Shown here: positions 33,558 to 41,438 of the stretch, in pieces
How positions within the stretch are numbered: the stretch's first letter is position 1
Layout: every line of letters starts with the position of its first letter
Source of the DNA: Bacteroidales bacterium
GTDB taxonomy: Bacteria; Bacteroidota; Bacteroidia; Bacteroidales; Muribaculaceae
Assembly: GCA_014800735.1 (NCBI GenBank)
Contig: JAAVFP010000048.1
Span: 1-43,704, forward strand
Direction: 5' to 3'
Length of the DNA stretch: 43,704 nucleotides
Position numbers and translations under genes: made by a program
Notes under the pieces: model-generated
What the model was told of the DNA's origin: nothing
Database searches by the model: none
The model's input: the letters and a program-made list of their open reading frames with translations, nothing else

Positions 33558-34184
33558 TTACTCATTTTCGGCCTTGTCGGCACTTTCTTCGGCAGGCTTC
33601 TGAGGCTCGGCGCTTTCGGCCGTTTGCTTGCGCGCTATTGCCTTGCGCCCGGATTCCATGGCTATCAGTTCGACAATGGTGGCCAGGCCGAAAAGTGACA
33701 GCCCGATGCCGGTGGTCATCATGATTGAACGTTCGTCAACACCCGATTTAAGTGAGAATACATAAATCGCTCCGATAATCAGCAGCACGGGAACAATGTA
33801 GAACGCGCCGTTGAGCCGGGCCGGACGCGAACCGTAGACCAGCAGCACAAGCTGGAACAAGGCGCAGAACAGCAGCACAAAACCGAGCATAAAGCCGAAA
33901 AGCACCACAAAGGCACTGCTGAAAATGGCCATCGCCAGGCCAAGCACCACTGCCGCACCGCTCACAATCCAGCCGAAGGTTGTGCCGAAGGCACCCATGC
34001 GGGCCTCGCCGTTTTTGTCGCGCGAACCGAGGAAAACGGTCACATTGACCACGCCGGCAACAATACACATTATACCCACCCAGCGGATTATGGAGCCACT
34101 TGCAAGCGAATCGCGGTAGATTAACATCAGCACACCCGCCACCAGGGTGATGAGTGCCGTCAGTATCAGATTTTTCCCTTTCAT
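33558..34184 (-). CDS. DUF308 (HdeD-like) family membrane protein
   Basis: This 208-residue protein has five or six hydrophobic helices (the first at about 5-22, others near 34-52, 68-85, 90-115, 125-143 and 152-170) arranged like DUF308/HdeD proteins, with the short basic and glycine-rich loops between. The C-terminal 40 residues are hydrophilic and rich in Glu, Lys and Ala. HdeD is linked to acid resistance in enterobacteria, but no function is established for this version. The gene diverges from the DUF4199 gene at 34313. It is a single-gene unit with no terminator hairpin seen downstream. Confidence 0.65.
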   Translation of the reverse strand: MKGKNLILTALITLVAGVLMLIYRDSLASGSIIRWVGIMCIVAGVVNVTVFLGSRDKNGEARMGAFGTTFGWIVSGAAVVLGLAMAIFSSAFVVLFGFMLGFVLLFCALFQLVLLVYGSRPARLNGAFYIVPVLLIIGAIYVFSLKSGVDERSIMMTTGIGLSLFGLATIVELIAMESGRKAIARKQTAESAEPQKPAEESADKAENE

Positions 34185-34300
34185 AGTTGAAACATATTTT
34201 TTGTTATTAATAATCTTGTACGGGCGCGCATTACGCGCAACTTTTATCCATTATAACAAAAGCACCCTGAAATTGGTGCGAATTTACGATATTTTTTTCA

Positions 34301-34308
34301 TAACTTTG
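34301..34308 (+). promoter_or_regulatory. -7 box directly before the DUF4199 start codon
   Basis: TAACTTTG matches TAnnTTTG exactly. The ATG is at 34313, only 4 bp after the box, so transcription would begin at or very near the start codon. A hairpin GCACC/GGTGC (34262-34279) lies just upstream. Confidence 0.6.
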
Positions 34309-34312
34309 CGAA

Positions 34313-34900
34313 ATGAATCAGACAGAACCTCAACTACCACCGCGCTCGTCGCTGGCCAGGGCGGCCAACAACGGGCTTTTTCTGGCTGCCTACTTCACCG
34401 TTCTGGTGGTGGCGAGCGGCCTGAGCATGTACGGACTCTCGGCCGCCGCCATACTGGTGTGGGCCAGCGTGCTGTATATGCCCTTCTTTGCCTACAGGCT
34501 GATGCGCACCGGCCTTGCCGAGTGCCACTTTGAGCTGAGTTTTCTCGAACTCATGGTGGAGGGAATGGCGTCGTTCTTTCTTGGCGGTCTGATGCCCACG
34601 CTGATAACTTATCTGGCGCTTCGCTATCTGTGCCCCGACCTTATTGCCAACACCTACGACCAGACCATAAGCCTGCTTCGTGAAGCCGGAACGCCCGACA
34701 CCGACCACCTGGCCGACACTTTCGACTACATCCGCAAGACCTACGGCATCCCCACTCCCGTGAAGGTGGCCGCACAGACCCTGTGGATGATTCTGATGGG
34801 TGGCACAATTCTCTCCCTGCTGGAAACTATCTGGCTGAAGATACGCTTTGCCTCGCCTGCCAGCCGCGAGCGCTATTATTCGTCGCACCCTCAAAACTGA
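34313..34900 (+). CDS. DUF4199 family membrane protein
   Basis: This 195-residue protein has four hydrophobic segments (about 22-43, 45-63, 80-105 and 150-172), with a larger periplasmic or cytoplasmic loop containing LRYLCPDLIANTYDQ. The arrangement fits DUF4199, a membrane family seen mostly in Bacteroidetes. In several genomes it precedes a GtrB-type glycosyltransferase, as here. The next in-frame methionine (residue about 39) is inside a membrane segment, so the ATG at 34313 is the likely start even though it sits only 4 bp after the -7 box. The gene is 10 bp from the next, which is in the same direction. Confidence 0.72.
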   Translation: MNQTEPQLPPRSSLARAANNGLFLAAYFTVLVVASGLSMYGLSAAAILVWASVLYMPFFAYRLMRTGLAECHFELSFLELMVEGMASFFLGGLMPTLITYLALRYLCPDLIANTYDQTISLLREAGTPDTDHLADTFDYIRKTYGIPTPVKVAAQTLWMILMGGTILSLLETIWLKIRFASPASRERYYSSHPQN

Positions 34901-34910
34901 AAAAATCACG

Positions 34911-35870
34911 ATGGATATATCAGTAGTCATACCGCTGTTCAACGAGGAGGAGTCGCTCCCCGAACTGAAGCAATGGATTTCGCGGGTGATGGACGCCAAC
35001 GGTTTCTCCTACGAAGTTATTTTCGTGGACGATGGTTCGACGGACCGTTCGTGGCAGGTTATCCGCGAGCTCAAGGAGGCCGATCCGGAGCATGTGCGCG
35101 CAGCATCCTTCCGCCGCAACTATGGCAAGAGCCCTGCGCTGAACACCGGCTTCAACATGGCCCGCGGCAAGGTGGTGATTACCATGGATGCCGACCTGCA
35201 GGACAGTCCGGATGAAATTCCGGAGCTCTACCGCATGATTACGGCCGAGGGCTTCGACCTGGTGTCGGGCTACAAAAAGAAGCGCTACGACCCGCTTTCG
35301 AAAACCATACCCACCAAGCTTTTCAATGCCACGGCGCGCCGGGTGAGCGGCATCAGGAATCTGCATGATTTCAACTGCGGCCTCAAGGCCTACCGCGCCG
35401 ATGTGGTGAAGCACATCGAGGTGTACGGCGACATGCACCGCTACATCCCCTATCTGGCCAAGCTGGCCGGCTTCAACCGTATTGGCGAGAAAGTGGTGCA
35501 GCATCAGGCACGCAAGTATGGCAAGACAAAGTTCGGGCTGGACCGCTTTGTGAACGGCTATCTGGATTTGCTCACACTGTGGTTCACAGGCCGTTTCGGC
35601 AAAAAACCGATGCATCTGTTCGGACTGCTGGGCAGCCTGATGTTTTTCTTCGGTCTGCTGGCCGTGATTGCCGTGGGTGCCACCAAGCTCTACCACATGC
35701 ACGCCGGGCACCCATATATTCTTGTGACCGACTCACCGTATTTCTACATATCGCTCGTGCTCATGCTACTGGGTTCGCAGCTGTTCCTGGCCGGCTTTGT
35801 CGGCGAACTGGTGGTGCGCAACTCGCCCAAGCGCAATGAGTACGAAATAAAAGATACTATCGAACAATGA
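34911..35870 (+). CDS. GtrB/DPM-type membrane glycosyltransferase (family GT2)
   Basis: This 319-residue protein has a GT-A domain (MDISVVIPLFNEEESLPEL, VIFVDDGSTDRSW near 40-52, MDADLQDSPDEIP near 98-110) with the DxD-type metal motif, and two C-terminal membrane helices (about 238-260 and 275-300). It is likely to transfer a sugar to polyprenyl phosphate at the inner face of the inner membrane for later use in cell-envelope glycans; the sugar is unknown. The ATG at 34911 follows DUF4199 by 10 bp; a longer frame begins inside that gene and is rejected. The stop overlaps the following nitroreductase start as ATGA. Confidence 0.88.
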   Translation: MDISVVIPLFNEEESLPELKQWISRVMDANGFSYEVIFVDDGSTDRSWQVIRELKEADPEHVRAASFRRNYGKSPALNTGFNMARGKVVITMDADLQDSPDEIPELYRMITAEGFDLVSGYKKKRYDPLSKTIPTKLFNATARRVSGIRNLHDFNCGLKAYRADVVKHIEVYGDMHRYIPYLAKLAGFNRIGEKVVQHQARKYGKTKFGLDRFVNGYLDLLTLWFTGRFGKKPMHLFGLLGSLMFFFGLLAVIAVGATKLYHMHAGHPYILVTDSPYFYISLVLMLLGSQLFLAGFVGELVVRNSPKRNEYEIKDTIEQ

Positions 35871-36376
35871 ACAGCTTCAATTCGCTGGCGGCACTGAGAT
35901 ATTCGTGCCGCTCATATAAGCCCGATGCAGTTGGCGAGGCTGAAATAAACCAGCTGCTTGAGGCTGCCCGCCTGGCTCCCTCGGCCTGCAACCGACAGCC
36001 GTGGCGTTTCATGGTAATCGGGCCGGACAATGCCCAGGGGCGCGCGGCCGTAAGTGCCGCATACCCGCGCGAGTGGGTTGGCACGGCGCCATGCTATATA
36101 GTGGTGTGCGGCGTGCCCGCAGAAGCATGGGTGCGCCCGGCCGACGGCCACAACCACGTGGACGTGGACATTGCCATCGCAACCGAGCATATCTGTCTGG
36201 CAGCCACCGCAATGAGCCTGGCCACATGCTGGATTTGCAACTTTGACCCCGCTGTGCTGAAAGAGAAACTGGCGCTGCCTGAGGGCGTGGAGCCTATGGT
36301 GATTCTGCCCGTAGGCCACCCGGCCGACACGGAGCCCGAAAAGCGCCGCAAGAACCTTGCTGATATTCTGCTTTGA
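35867..36376 (+). CDS. Small nitroreductase-family flavoprotein
   Basis: This 169-residue protein is a short nitroreductase: RYSCRSYKPDAV (about 11-22), the FMN-binding PSACNRQPWRF (about 39-49), and the region IATEHICLAATAMSLATCW (about 104-122, corresponding to the G-x-G region in larger members). It should bind FMN and use NAD(P)H. The gene is coupled to the glycosyltransferase by a 4-bp overlap and to the next lipoprotein through TTGA. Substrate is unknown. Confidence 0.85.
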   Translation: MNSFNSLAALRYSCRSYKPDAVGEAEINQLLEAARLAPSACNRQPWRFMVIGPDNAQGRAAVSAAYPREWVGTAPCYIVVCGVPAEAWVRPADGHNHVDVDIAIATEHICLAATAMSLATCWICNFDPAVLKEKLALPEGVEPMVILPVGHPADTEPEKRRKNLADILL

Positions 36377-36966
36377 AATTATCGCTCAAAATATTACCAG
36401 TGGCAGTTTCGGCAGCAGTGTTGCTGGCCGCGGCCGCTGCGTGCTCGTCATCGGGTTGCCTTGAGAATCACAGCGCTATCCCCCGCGCCGAACTCTGCGA
36501 TGCCGAAACGGGCAAGGCTCAGGCATTCAACGGCCTTGAAATCAGCGGTGTGGGGGCGCCCAACGATTCGCTGCTGGTTACACGCACCCAGAGTGTGACC
36601 AACTTCTACCTGCCCATGCGTTCGTCGCACACTTCGACTGAGTGGTGCATCCACTACGTGCGCGAAGGTATCAGCACCCCTGAGTTCAACGACACCATCC
36701 TGTTTGAATACACGTCGCAGCCCTACTTTGCTTCGGAGGACTGCGGAGCCATGTACACTTACCGCATCAACCGCATGCGCTACACCACCCATGTGCTTGA
36801 CTCCGTTGCAATAACCGATTCGCTCATCACTAATGTGGACATTGTGCGCATCCGGATTTTCATGCCCGAGCTTCCACCGGTGGAAACCGCTGCCCCTGAC
36901 GAACCCGAGAATCCCGACGAACCCGATGAGGACAACAGTGGGGACAACCCTGACGTAAACGAATAA
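36373..36966 (+). CDS. DUF6452-like lipoprotein
   Basis: This 197-residue protein starts with a lipoprotein signal peptide (LLAAAAAC, probable C24) and has a cysteine cluster (CSSSGC, about C24 and C29) and a central beta-rich domain (about 55-165). It resembles the DUF6452 lipoproteins that precede DUF6048 proteins in Bacteroidales. The C-terminus is an acidic, proline-rich tail (about 170-197). A TTG start overlapping the previous stop (TTGA) is required, as no ATG exists before the lipobox. It is 6 bp from the next gene. Confidence 0.65.
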   Translation: MKLSLKILPVAVSAAVLLAAAAACSSSGCLENHSAIPRAELCDAETGKAQAFNGLEISGVGAPNDSLLVTRTQSVTNFYLPMRSSHTSTEWCIHYVREGISTPEFNDTILFEYTSQPYFASEDCGAMYTYRINRMRYTTHVLDSVAITDSLITNVDIVRIRIFMPELPPVETAAPDEPENPDEPDEDNSGDNPDVNE

Positions 36967-36972
36967 GTTACT

Positions 36973-37983
36973 ATGGGCAAACGCATTACAATAGCACTTA
37001 TTTTTGCCGCGATACTCACCACGATTGTCGCGCCCGAGCTTTGCGCCCGCCGGCGGATAACACCTGTCGAAACACCTGCCACAGGCACTCAGGCTATCAA
37101 CGAAACGCGAAATGACACCTCGCGCATCAATGCCAAGCGCCGCGAAGGCTCGGTGGCTATCGTGAACGAGCGTGGCCTGCTGGTGTACATCGACACCATA
37201 TCGGGCGAGGAGTGGGTGGACTCAATGGCGCTTTTTCAGGGGCGGCCGATCCCCAAAATGGAATACCCCTTGCTGCAGGCTCTCACCGTGGGTGTGAACG
37301 TGTGGGACCCTATAATGCGCGCTTTCGGGCAAAAGTATGGCCTGGCCGATGCATGGGTGCAGCTGTCGCTCCACAATCGCTACAAACCGATTGTGGAAGT
37401 GGGCCTGGGCAAGGCCGACAACACGCCGCCGAACATGAATTTCACCTATCGCTCGCCCATGAGTGTGTATTTCAAAATCGGTGCCGACTATAATTTCTTC
37501 TATAACTCAAATCCGGACTACTCGCTCAACGCTGGTCTGCGCTACGGCTTCGCGCCGTTCTCGTTCAAGCTCGACGATGTGACACTCGACTCGCCTTACT
37601 GGGACGAAACGACGGCCATCGCATTCCCCTCGCAGAGCATGACAGCCGGTTGGCTGGAAGTGGTTTTCGGACTTCAGGTGAAAATCTGGGGACCGATTTC
37701 GGCCGGATGGTCGTTCCGCTATAAGACCAAGCTTCACGAGAGCAAATCAGCCATCGGCAGCCCGTGGTACATACCTGGCTATGGTTCGCGCAACACATCG
37801 ATTTCCGGCTCGTTCTCAATAGCATATACCCTGCCGCTGACTCACTTGAACAAGTCGCGCTCCAAGTCCGTTATAACAGATGAAAGCGACAGCCCGAGCC
37901 CATATACCGAACCGGTGGTACCCGACTCAGCGGCTGCGTCCCAAACTACTGTTATCAACGAAATCAGCGCAACTGAAGAATGA
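36973..37983 (+). CDS. DUF6048-like outer-membrane protein
   Basis: This 336-residue protein has a type I signal peptide and, from about 95 onward, beta-strand-like segments with aromatic ends (YPLLQALTVGVNVWDPIMRAFG, FNFFYNSN-like strands, SAGWSFRYKTKL), which fit a DUF6048 outer-membrane barrel. The order DUF6452-DUF6048 is what I recall from Bacteroides genomes. The C-terminal 30 residues are an acidic linker with no terminal aromatic residue. Function is unknown. The stop overlaps the following short-chain dehydrogenase start as ATGA. Confidence 0.65.
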   Translation: MGKRITIALIFAAILTTIVAPELCARRRITPVETPATGTQAINETRNDTSRINAKRREGSVAIVNERGLLVYIDTISGEEWVDSMALFQGRPIPKMEYPLLQALTVGVNVWDPIMRAFGQKYGLADAWVQLSLHNRYKPIVEVGLGKADNTPPNMNFTYRSPMSVYFKIGADYNFFYNSNPDYSLNAGLRYGFAPFSFKLDDVTLDSPYWDETTAIAFPSQSMTAGWLEVVFGLQVKIWGPISAGWSFRYKTKLHESKSAIGSPWYIPGYGSRNTSISGSFSIAYTLPLTHLNKSRSKSVITDESDSPSPYTEPVVPDSAAASQTTVINEISATEE

Positions 37984-38717
37984 AAAAGATTGTAATAATA
38001 GGTGCATCCAGCGGCATCGGCGCACGTGTGGCCACCGATTTTGCCCGCATGGGCTGGCGTGTAGGCATCGCCGCCCGCCGCGAAGATATGCTCAAGGAAA
38101 TCAAGGCCCTCTACCCCGACCGAATTGAGTATATGGCTTTCGACGTGACGGCCCCCGACGCGGCCGACCGTTTCTACGACCTCATCGAGCTTATCGACGG
38201 CATGGACTATCTGTTGTTTGCCGCCGGCTGCGGATGGCAGAACCCCGACCTGGATTCAACCAAGGATACCCGCACGGTGGAAACCAATGTGATGGGCTTC
38301 ACACGCATTGTGACCGCGGCCTACAAATACTTCAAAGAAACGGCAAACAACACTCCGGGACATATAGCCGCAATTACTTCGGTTGCAGGCACCAAGGGTA
38401 TCGGTGTGTCAGCGGCTTACTCGGCCTCCAAACGCTATCAGTGGACTTTCCTCCAAGCACTCGACCAACTGGCTCACCAGCAGCACGTCAATGTGAAAAT
38501 CACCGACATCCGCCCCGGCTTTGTGGACACTCCGCTGCTTGACGGCTCACGGACCTACCCGATGGAAATGAGCATCGACTATGTGGCTCCGCGCATAGAA
38601 ATGGCCATGCTCAAGGACCGCCGTGTGGCCGTGATTGATTCGCGCTGGGCTGTGGTGACGGCACTGTGGAAGCTAATCCCCGACGTGCTGTGGCGTCATC
38701 TGGCTCTCAGTCTTTAA
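37980..38717 (+). CDS. Short-chain dehydrogenase/reductase (SDR)
   Basis: This 245-residue oxidoreductase has the SDR cofactor motif GASSGIGARVA (8-18), the NNAG-equivalent AAGCGW, the catalytic residues S of ITSVAG and YSASK (Y and K of the YxxxK motif), and PGFVDT. An N-terminal IAARRED segment suggests an NADP(H) preference. It is a classical cytoplasmic reductase; the substrate is unknown. It is coupled to the DUF6048 gene by a 4-bp overlap and is the last gene before the terminator at 38743-38770. Confidence 0.9.
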   Translation: MKKIVIIGASSGIGARVATDFARMGWRVGIAARREDMLKEIKALYPDRIEYMAFDVTAPDAADRFYDLIELIDGMDYLLFAAGCGWQNPDLDSTKDTRTVETNVMGFTRIVTAAYKYFKETANNTPGHIAAITSVAGTKGIGVSAAYSASKRYQWTFLQALDQLAHQQHVNVKITDIRPGFVDTPLLDGSRTYPMEMSIDYVAPRIEMAMLKDRRVAVIDSRWAVVTALWKLIPDVLWRHLALSL

Positions 38718-38742
38718 TTTACGCAAACTGTTTACGAATTGG

Positions 38743-38770
38743 AAATCGGGCTCAGCGGCCCGATTTTTCG
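38743..38770 (+). terminator. Rho-independent terminator after the SDR gene
   Basis: A 9-bp perfect stem (AAATCGGGC with GCCCGATTT, 6-nt loop) is followed by TTCG. Confidence 0.8.
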
Positions 38771-38839
38771 TATTTTTGCCAAAATTATATAAATATTCAC
38801 GCGCGCGAGGGTTGGATGATAATATTTTTCGTATCTTTG
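38771..38839 (+). promoter_or_regulatory. Promoter region of the psd-pssA operon
   Basis: Two exact TAnnTTTG boxes are present: TATTTTTG at 38771-38778 and TATCTTTG at 38832-38839. The second is nearer to the ATG at 38927 and is preferred. The -33 elements are not clear. The 15-bp motif shared with 32711-32725 lies in the leader. Confidence 0.5.
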
Positions 38840-38872
38840 CATTTGCAATATACTATTGCATTCGCAGATAAC

Positions 38873-38887
38873 TAAGAGCTTGTTTAA
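38873..38887. repeat. 15-bp motif shared with 32711-32725
   Basis: TAAGAGCTTGTTTAA is identical to the copy upstream of rng. It lies between the psd promoter and the psd start codon. Confidence 0.5.
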
Positions 38888-38926
38888 CAACAATCAGTGA
38901 AACCAAGCTCAACGAAAACTAAAATA

Positions 38927-39610
38927 ATGAGAGTAAAGATACACCATGAAGGCACCGGTATTCTCATAGGCCTGGCTGCCATATTGCTGATTATCAACAT
39001 ACCGCTCTGGCTTTGGGTCACTCCCATAGCCTGGGCTATCGGCGTGACCGTTGTGAGCGCAGTGTTCTATATTGCCGCCGTCAACTTTTTCCGCTCACCC
39101 CGACGCACATTCACGGGTAATCCCAAGAATGTTGTCGTAGCGTCGGCCGACGGTAAGGTAGTGGCACTCGAAGAAACCTTCGAGGACGAGTACCTGCACT
39201 GCCGCTGCATCCAGCTGTCGATTTTCATGAGCATCGTCGATGTGCATGCCAACTGGTTCTCGGTGGATGGCGAAGTGGTGTACGTGAAGCATCACTCCGG
39301 CCGTTTCATGGCTGCATATCTGCCCAAATCGAGCACCGAGAACGAGCGCTCCACCGTGGTAATCCGCACTCCCGAGGGCCAGCTGGTGCTCATGCGCCAG
39401 ATTGCCGGTGCAATGGCACGCCGAATCGTGACCTACGCCCGCCCCGGCGACGAAGCCTCGATTGAGGACCACATGGGATTCATCAAATTCGGCTCGAGGG
39501 TCGATGTTTTCCTGCCGCTCGGCACTGAAACTTACGTCAAAATCGGCGACCGCACTGTGGGCGGCATCACCGAGGTGGCCCGACTTCACCCCGAAAAAAA
39601 CTCAAAATGA
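38927..39610 (+). CDS. psd: Phosphatidylserine decarboxylase (short type)
   Basis: This 227-residue enzyme makes phosphatidylethanolamine from phosphatidylserine. It is a short prokaryotic type with an N-terminal membrane helix (about 12-50, two adjacent spans), the IFMSIVDVHANWF segment with the conserved histidine, and the self-cleavage site FGSRVDVFLP (G-S, near 187-196), where the serine becomes the pyruvoyl cofactor. The ATG at 38927 is preferred to the GTG at 38897 because the hydrophobic start fits the family. Its stop overlaps the next gene, a phosphatidylserine synthase, by 4 bp, so substrate and product enzymes are translated together. Confidence 0.88.
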   Translation: MRVKIHHEGTGILIGLAAILLIINIPLWLWVTPIAWAIGVTVVSAVFYIAAVNFFRSPRRTFTGNPKNVVVASADGKVVALEETFEDEYLHCRCIQLSIFMSIVDVHANWFSVDGEVVYVKHHSGRFMAAYLPKSSTENERSTVVIRTPEGQLVLMRQIAGAMARRIVTYARPGDEASIEDHMGFIKFGSRVDVFLPLGTETYVKIGDRTVGGITEVARLHPEKNSK

Positions 39611-40305
39611 AAAAAATCACCCACTATATTCCCAACACAGTCACATGCATGAACCTGTTGTCAGGTTGCGTGGCAATCTACATGGCGTTCAACATCGGTA
39701 CTGCTTTCGGAGGGCTTGATGCCGCTTTCTGGTGCATAATCGCAATTGCAGCTGCGGCGGTGTTCGATTTTATGGATGGTGCTCTGTCGCGACTGCTCAA
39801 GGCGTTCTCGCCCCTGGGTGCCGACCTGGATTCGCTGTCGGACCTCGTGAGCTTCGGTGTGGCTCCGGCCATGCTGGTGCTGAACACCATGCTGCTCTAC
39901 TCCGCCACTCCATGGCTATGCTTCGCCGCACTGCTGATTCCCGTGTGCGGCGCTATCCGCCTGGCCAAGTTCAACGTCAGCACCGACCAGACTACAGTGT
40001 TCCGAGGGCTGCCCATCCCGGCCAATGCCATTTTCTGGATTGGCATGTTCGGATGGATATACACCTACGGCTATCCGGGCACGGCAATCATGGTGATTCT
40101 CATCGTGCTCGTGTCGCTGTCCATGGTGGGTAACTTCAAAATGTTTTCGCTTAAGTTCAAAAACTTCGACTGGCGCGACAATTTCACGCGCTACGTCATA
40201 ATTGTAGCCGCTGTCCTGTTCGTTATTTTCTACGGCCTGGCAGGTCTGGCATGGACCATCCTGCTTTACTTCTTCCTGTCCATAGTTCAGCAGAAGCACA
40301 TCTGA
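39607..40305 (+). CDS. pssA: Phosphatidylserine synthase (CDP-alcohol phosphotransferase)
   Basis: This 232-residue membrane enzyme joins serine to CDP-diacylglycerol. The CDP-alcohol phosphotransferase motif is present as DGALSRLLKAFSPLGADLDSLSD (residues about 58-80, in part), with the family's D-G-x2-A-R appearing as D-G-A-L-S-R, one residue from the usual pattern. About seven or eight hydrophobic helices follow. The 4-bp overlap with psd and identical direction place it in the same pathway. The hydrophobic C-terminus (LYFFLSIVQQKHI) is normal. Confidence 0.9.
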   Translation: MKKITHYIPNTVTCMNLLSGCVAIYMAFNIGTAFGGLDAAFWCIIAIAAAAVFDFMDGALSRLLKAFSPLGADLDSLSDLVSFGVAPAMLVLNTMLLYSATPWLCFAALLIPVCGAIRLAKFNVSTDQTTVFRGLPIPANAIFWIGMFGWIYTYGYPGTAIMVILIVLVSLSMVGNFKMFSLKFKNFDWRDNFTRYVIIVAAVLFVIFYGLAGLAWTILLYFFLSIVQQKHI

Positions 40306-40349
40306 TCGGGTCCACGCCTGTGGCAACCATTTTATCGCTATAATCTACA

Positions 40350-40736
40350 ATGTTTGCATTATTTCTTATCGTAATACTCGGCATAATCCTGTGGCCTGCA
40401 ATCAAAGCGGGCTACAAAGTGTGGAGCAATATGCGCTCCATGCAACGGTTCATGCAGGACCCCGTGGGCGAAATGGAACGCCGCGCGCGCGAGGAGGCTC
40501 GCCGACAGCAGCGCCAGAACCGCCGCGAGGAACGCGAGGCTTCACGCCGTGCCGCCGCCGACCCCAATATTTACGCTCAGGGCACCACGCTGCGCAAGAA
40601 GAAAATTCCCGGCGACGTGGGCGAATATGTTTCATTTACCGAGGTGGACGCTGTTGAAGTGAACTCATGCGATGTGCCGCCCGTCACAGTCACCGAGCAA
40701 CAGGTGGTGGACATCGAGTGGGAGGATATCAAATAG
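40350..40736 (+). CDS. DUF4834 family small membrane protein
   Basis: This 128-residue protein has one N-terminal membrane helix (about 3-22), an Arg/Glu/Gln-rich helical region likely to be coiled-coil (about 40-72), and an acidic C-terminus ending VDIEWEDIK. The pattern fits DUF4834, a Bacteroidales-specific family. The gene starts 44 bp after pssA and ends 11 bp before the next gene. Function is unknown. Confidence 0.75.
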   Translation: MFALFLIVILGIILWPAIKAGYKVWSNMRSMQRFMQDPVGEMERRAREEARRQQRQNRREEREASRRAAADPNIYAQGTTLRKKKIPGDVGEYVSFTEVDAVEVNSCDVPPVTVTEQQVVDIEWEDIK

Positions 40737-40747
40737 GACAATGCGCT

Positions 40748-41407
40748 ATGAAAGAGTTATACGAATTTCTCGACGAGCTTGCCGCGAACAATAACCGCGA
40801 GTGGTTCGCAGCCAATAAAAGCCGCTACGATGCCCTGCGCGAACGGTGGATTGCCGACATCCAGAAGCTTATCGACACGATGGCTCAGTGGGATCCGGCT
40901 CTGACCCATGTGCAGGCTCGCGATTGCCTTTACCGCATCTATCGCGACACGCGTTTTTCCACCGACAAGACTCCCTATAAAACCTACTTTTCGGTGCTGA
41001 TTTCGCCCTGGGGCCGAAAAACCGAGAAGGCCTCCTACTATTTCCACGTCGGGGTGGATGAAACCGCCCTCTACGGCGGTGTGTGGTGTCCGCCATCGCC
41101 CATGCTCAAAAAGCTCAGGAAAGCGATTGTGGATAATATCGACGAATTCCGCGAAATTTTAGCCGAACCCCGCCTTGAAAAGCTGTATCCCGGCTGGTGG
41201 GGACCGCAGCTGAAAACCGCCCCCAAGGGCTACGACCGCAACCACCCGGACATCGACCTGCTGCGCCTGACGGAGTATGGCAAGTGCCACAATCTAACCC
41301 GCGCCGACCTTGAGCGCCCTGACTGGATTGAGCGTGTGTCGGACCTTTTCTCGGTGCTCAAACCAATGGTGGATTTCCTCAACTATTCAATCGACGAGGA
41401 GGTATGA
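40748..41407 (+). CDS. DUF2461 (TIGR02453) family protein
   Basis: This 219-residue protein belongs to the DUF2461 family: NNNREWFAANKSRYDAL (about 13-29), YRIYRDTRFSTDKTPYKTYF (about 62-81, in part), YYFHVGVDETALYGGVWCP and a C-terminal helix. It is soluble and probably cytoplasmic; no function is known. The ATG at 40748 fits the usual MKELYEFLDEL beginning, and a longer frame running back into DUF4834 is rejected. It lies 31 bp before the next gene. Confidence 0.88.
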   Translation: MKELYEFLDELAANNNREWFAANKSRYDALRERWIADIQKLIDTMAQWDPALTHVQARDCLYRIYRDTRFSTDKTPYKTYFSVLISPWGRKTEKASYYFHVGVDETALYGGVWCPPSPMLKKLRKAIVDNIDEFREILAEPRLEKLYPGWWGPQLKTAPKGYDRNHPDIDLLRLTEYGKCHNLTRADLERPDWIERVSDLFSVLKPMVDFLNYSIDEEV

Positions 41408-41438
41408 TTTACTAACACGCGCAAACAACTGAAGTATA

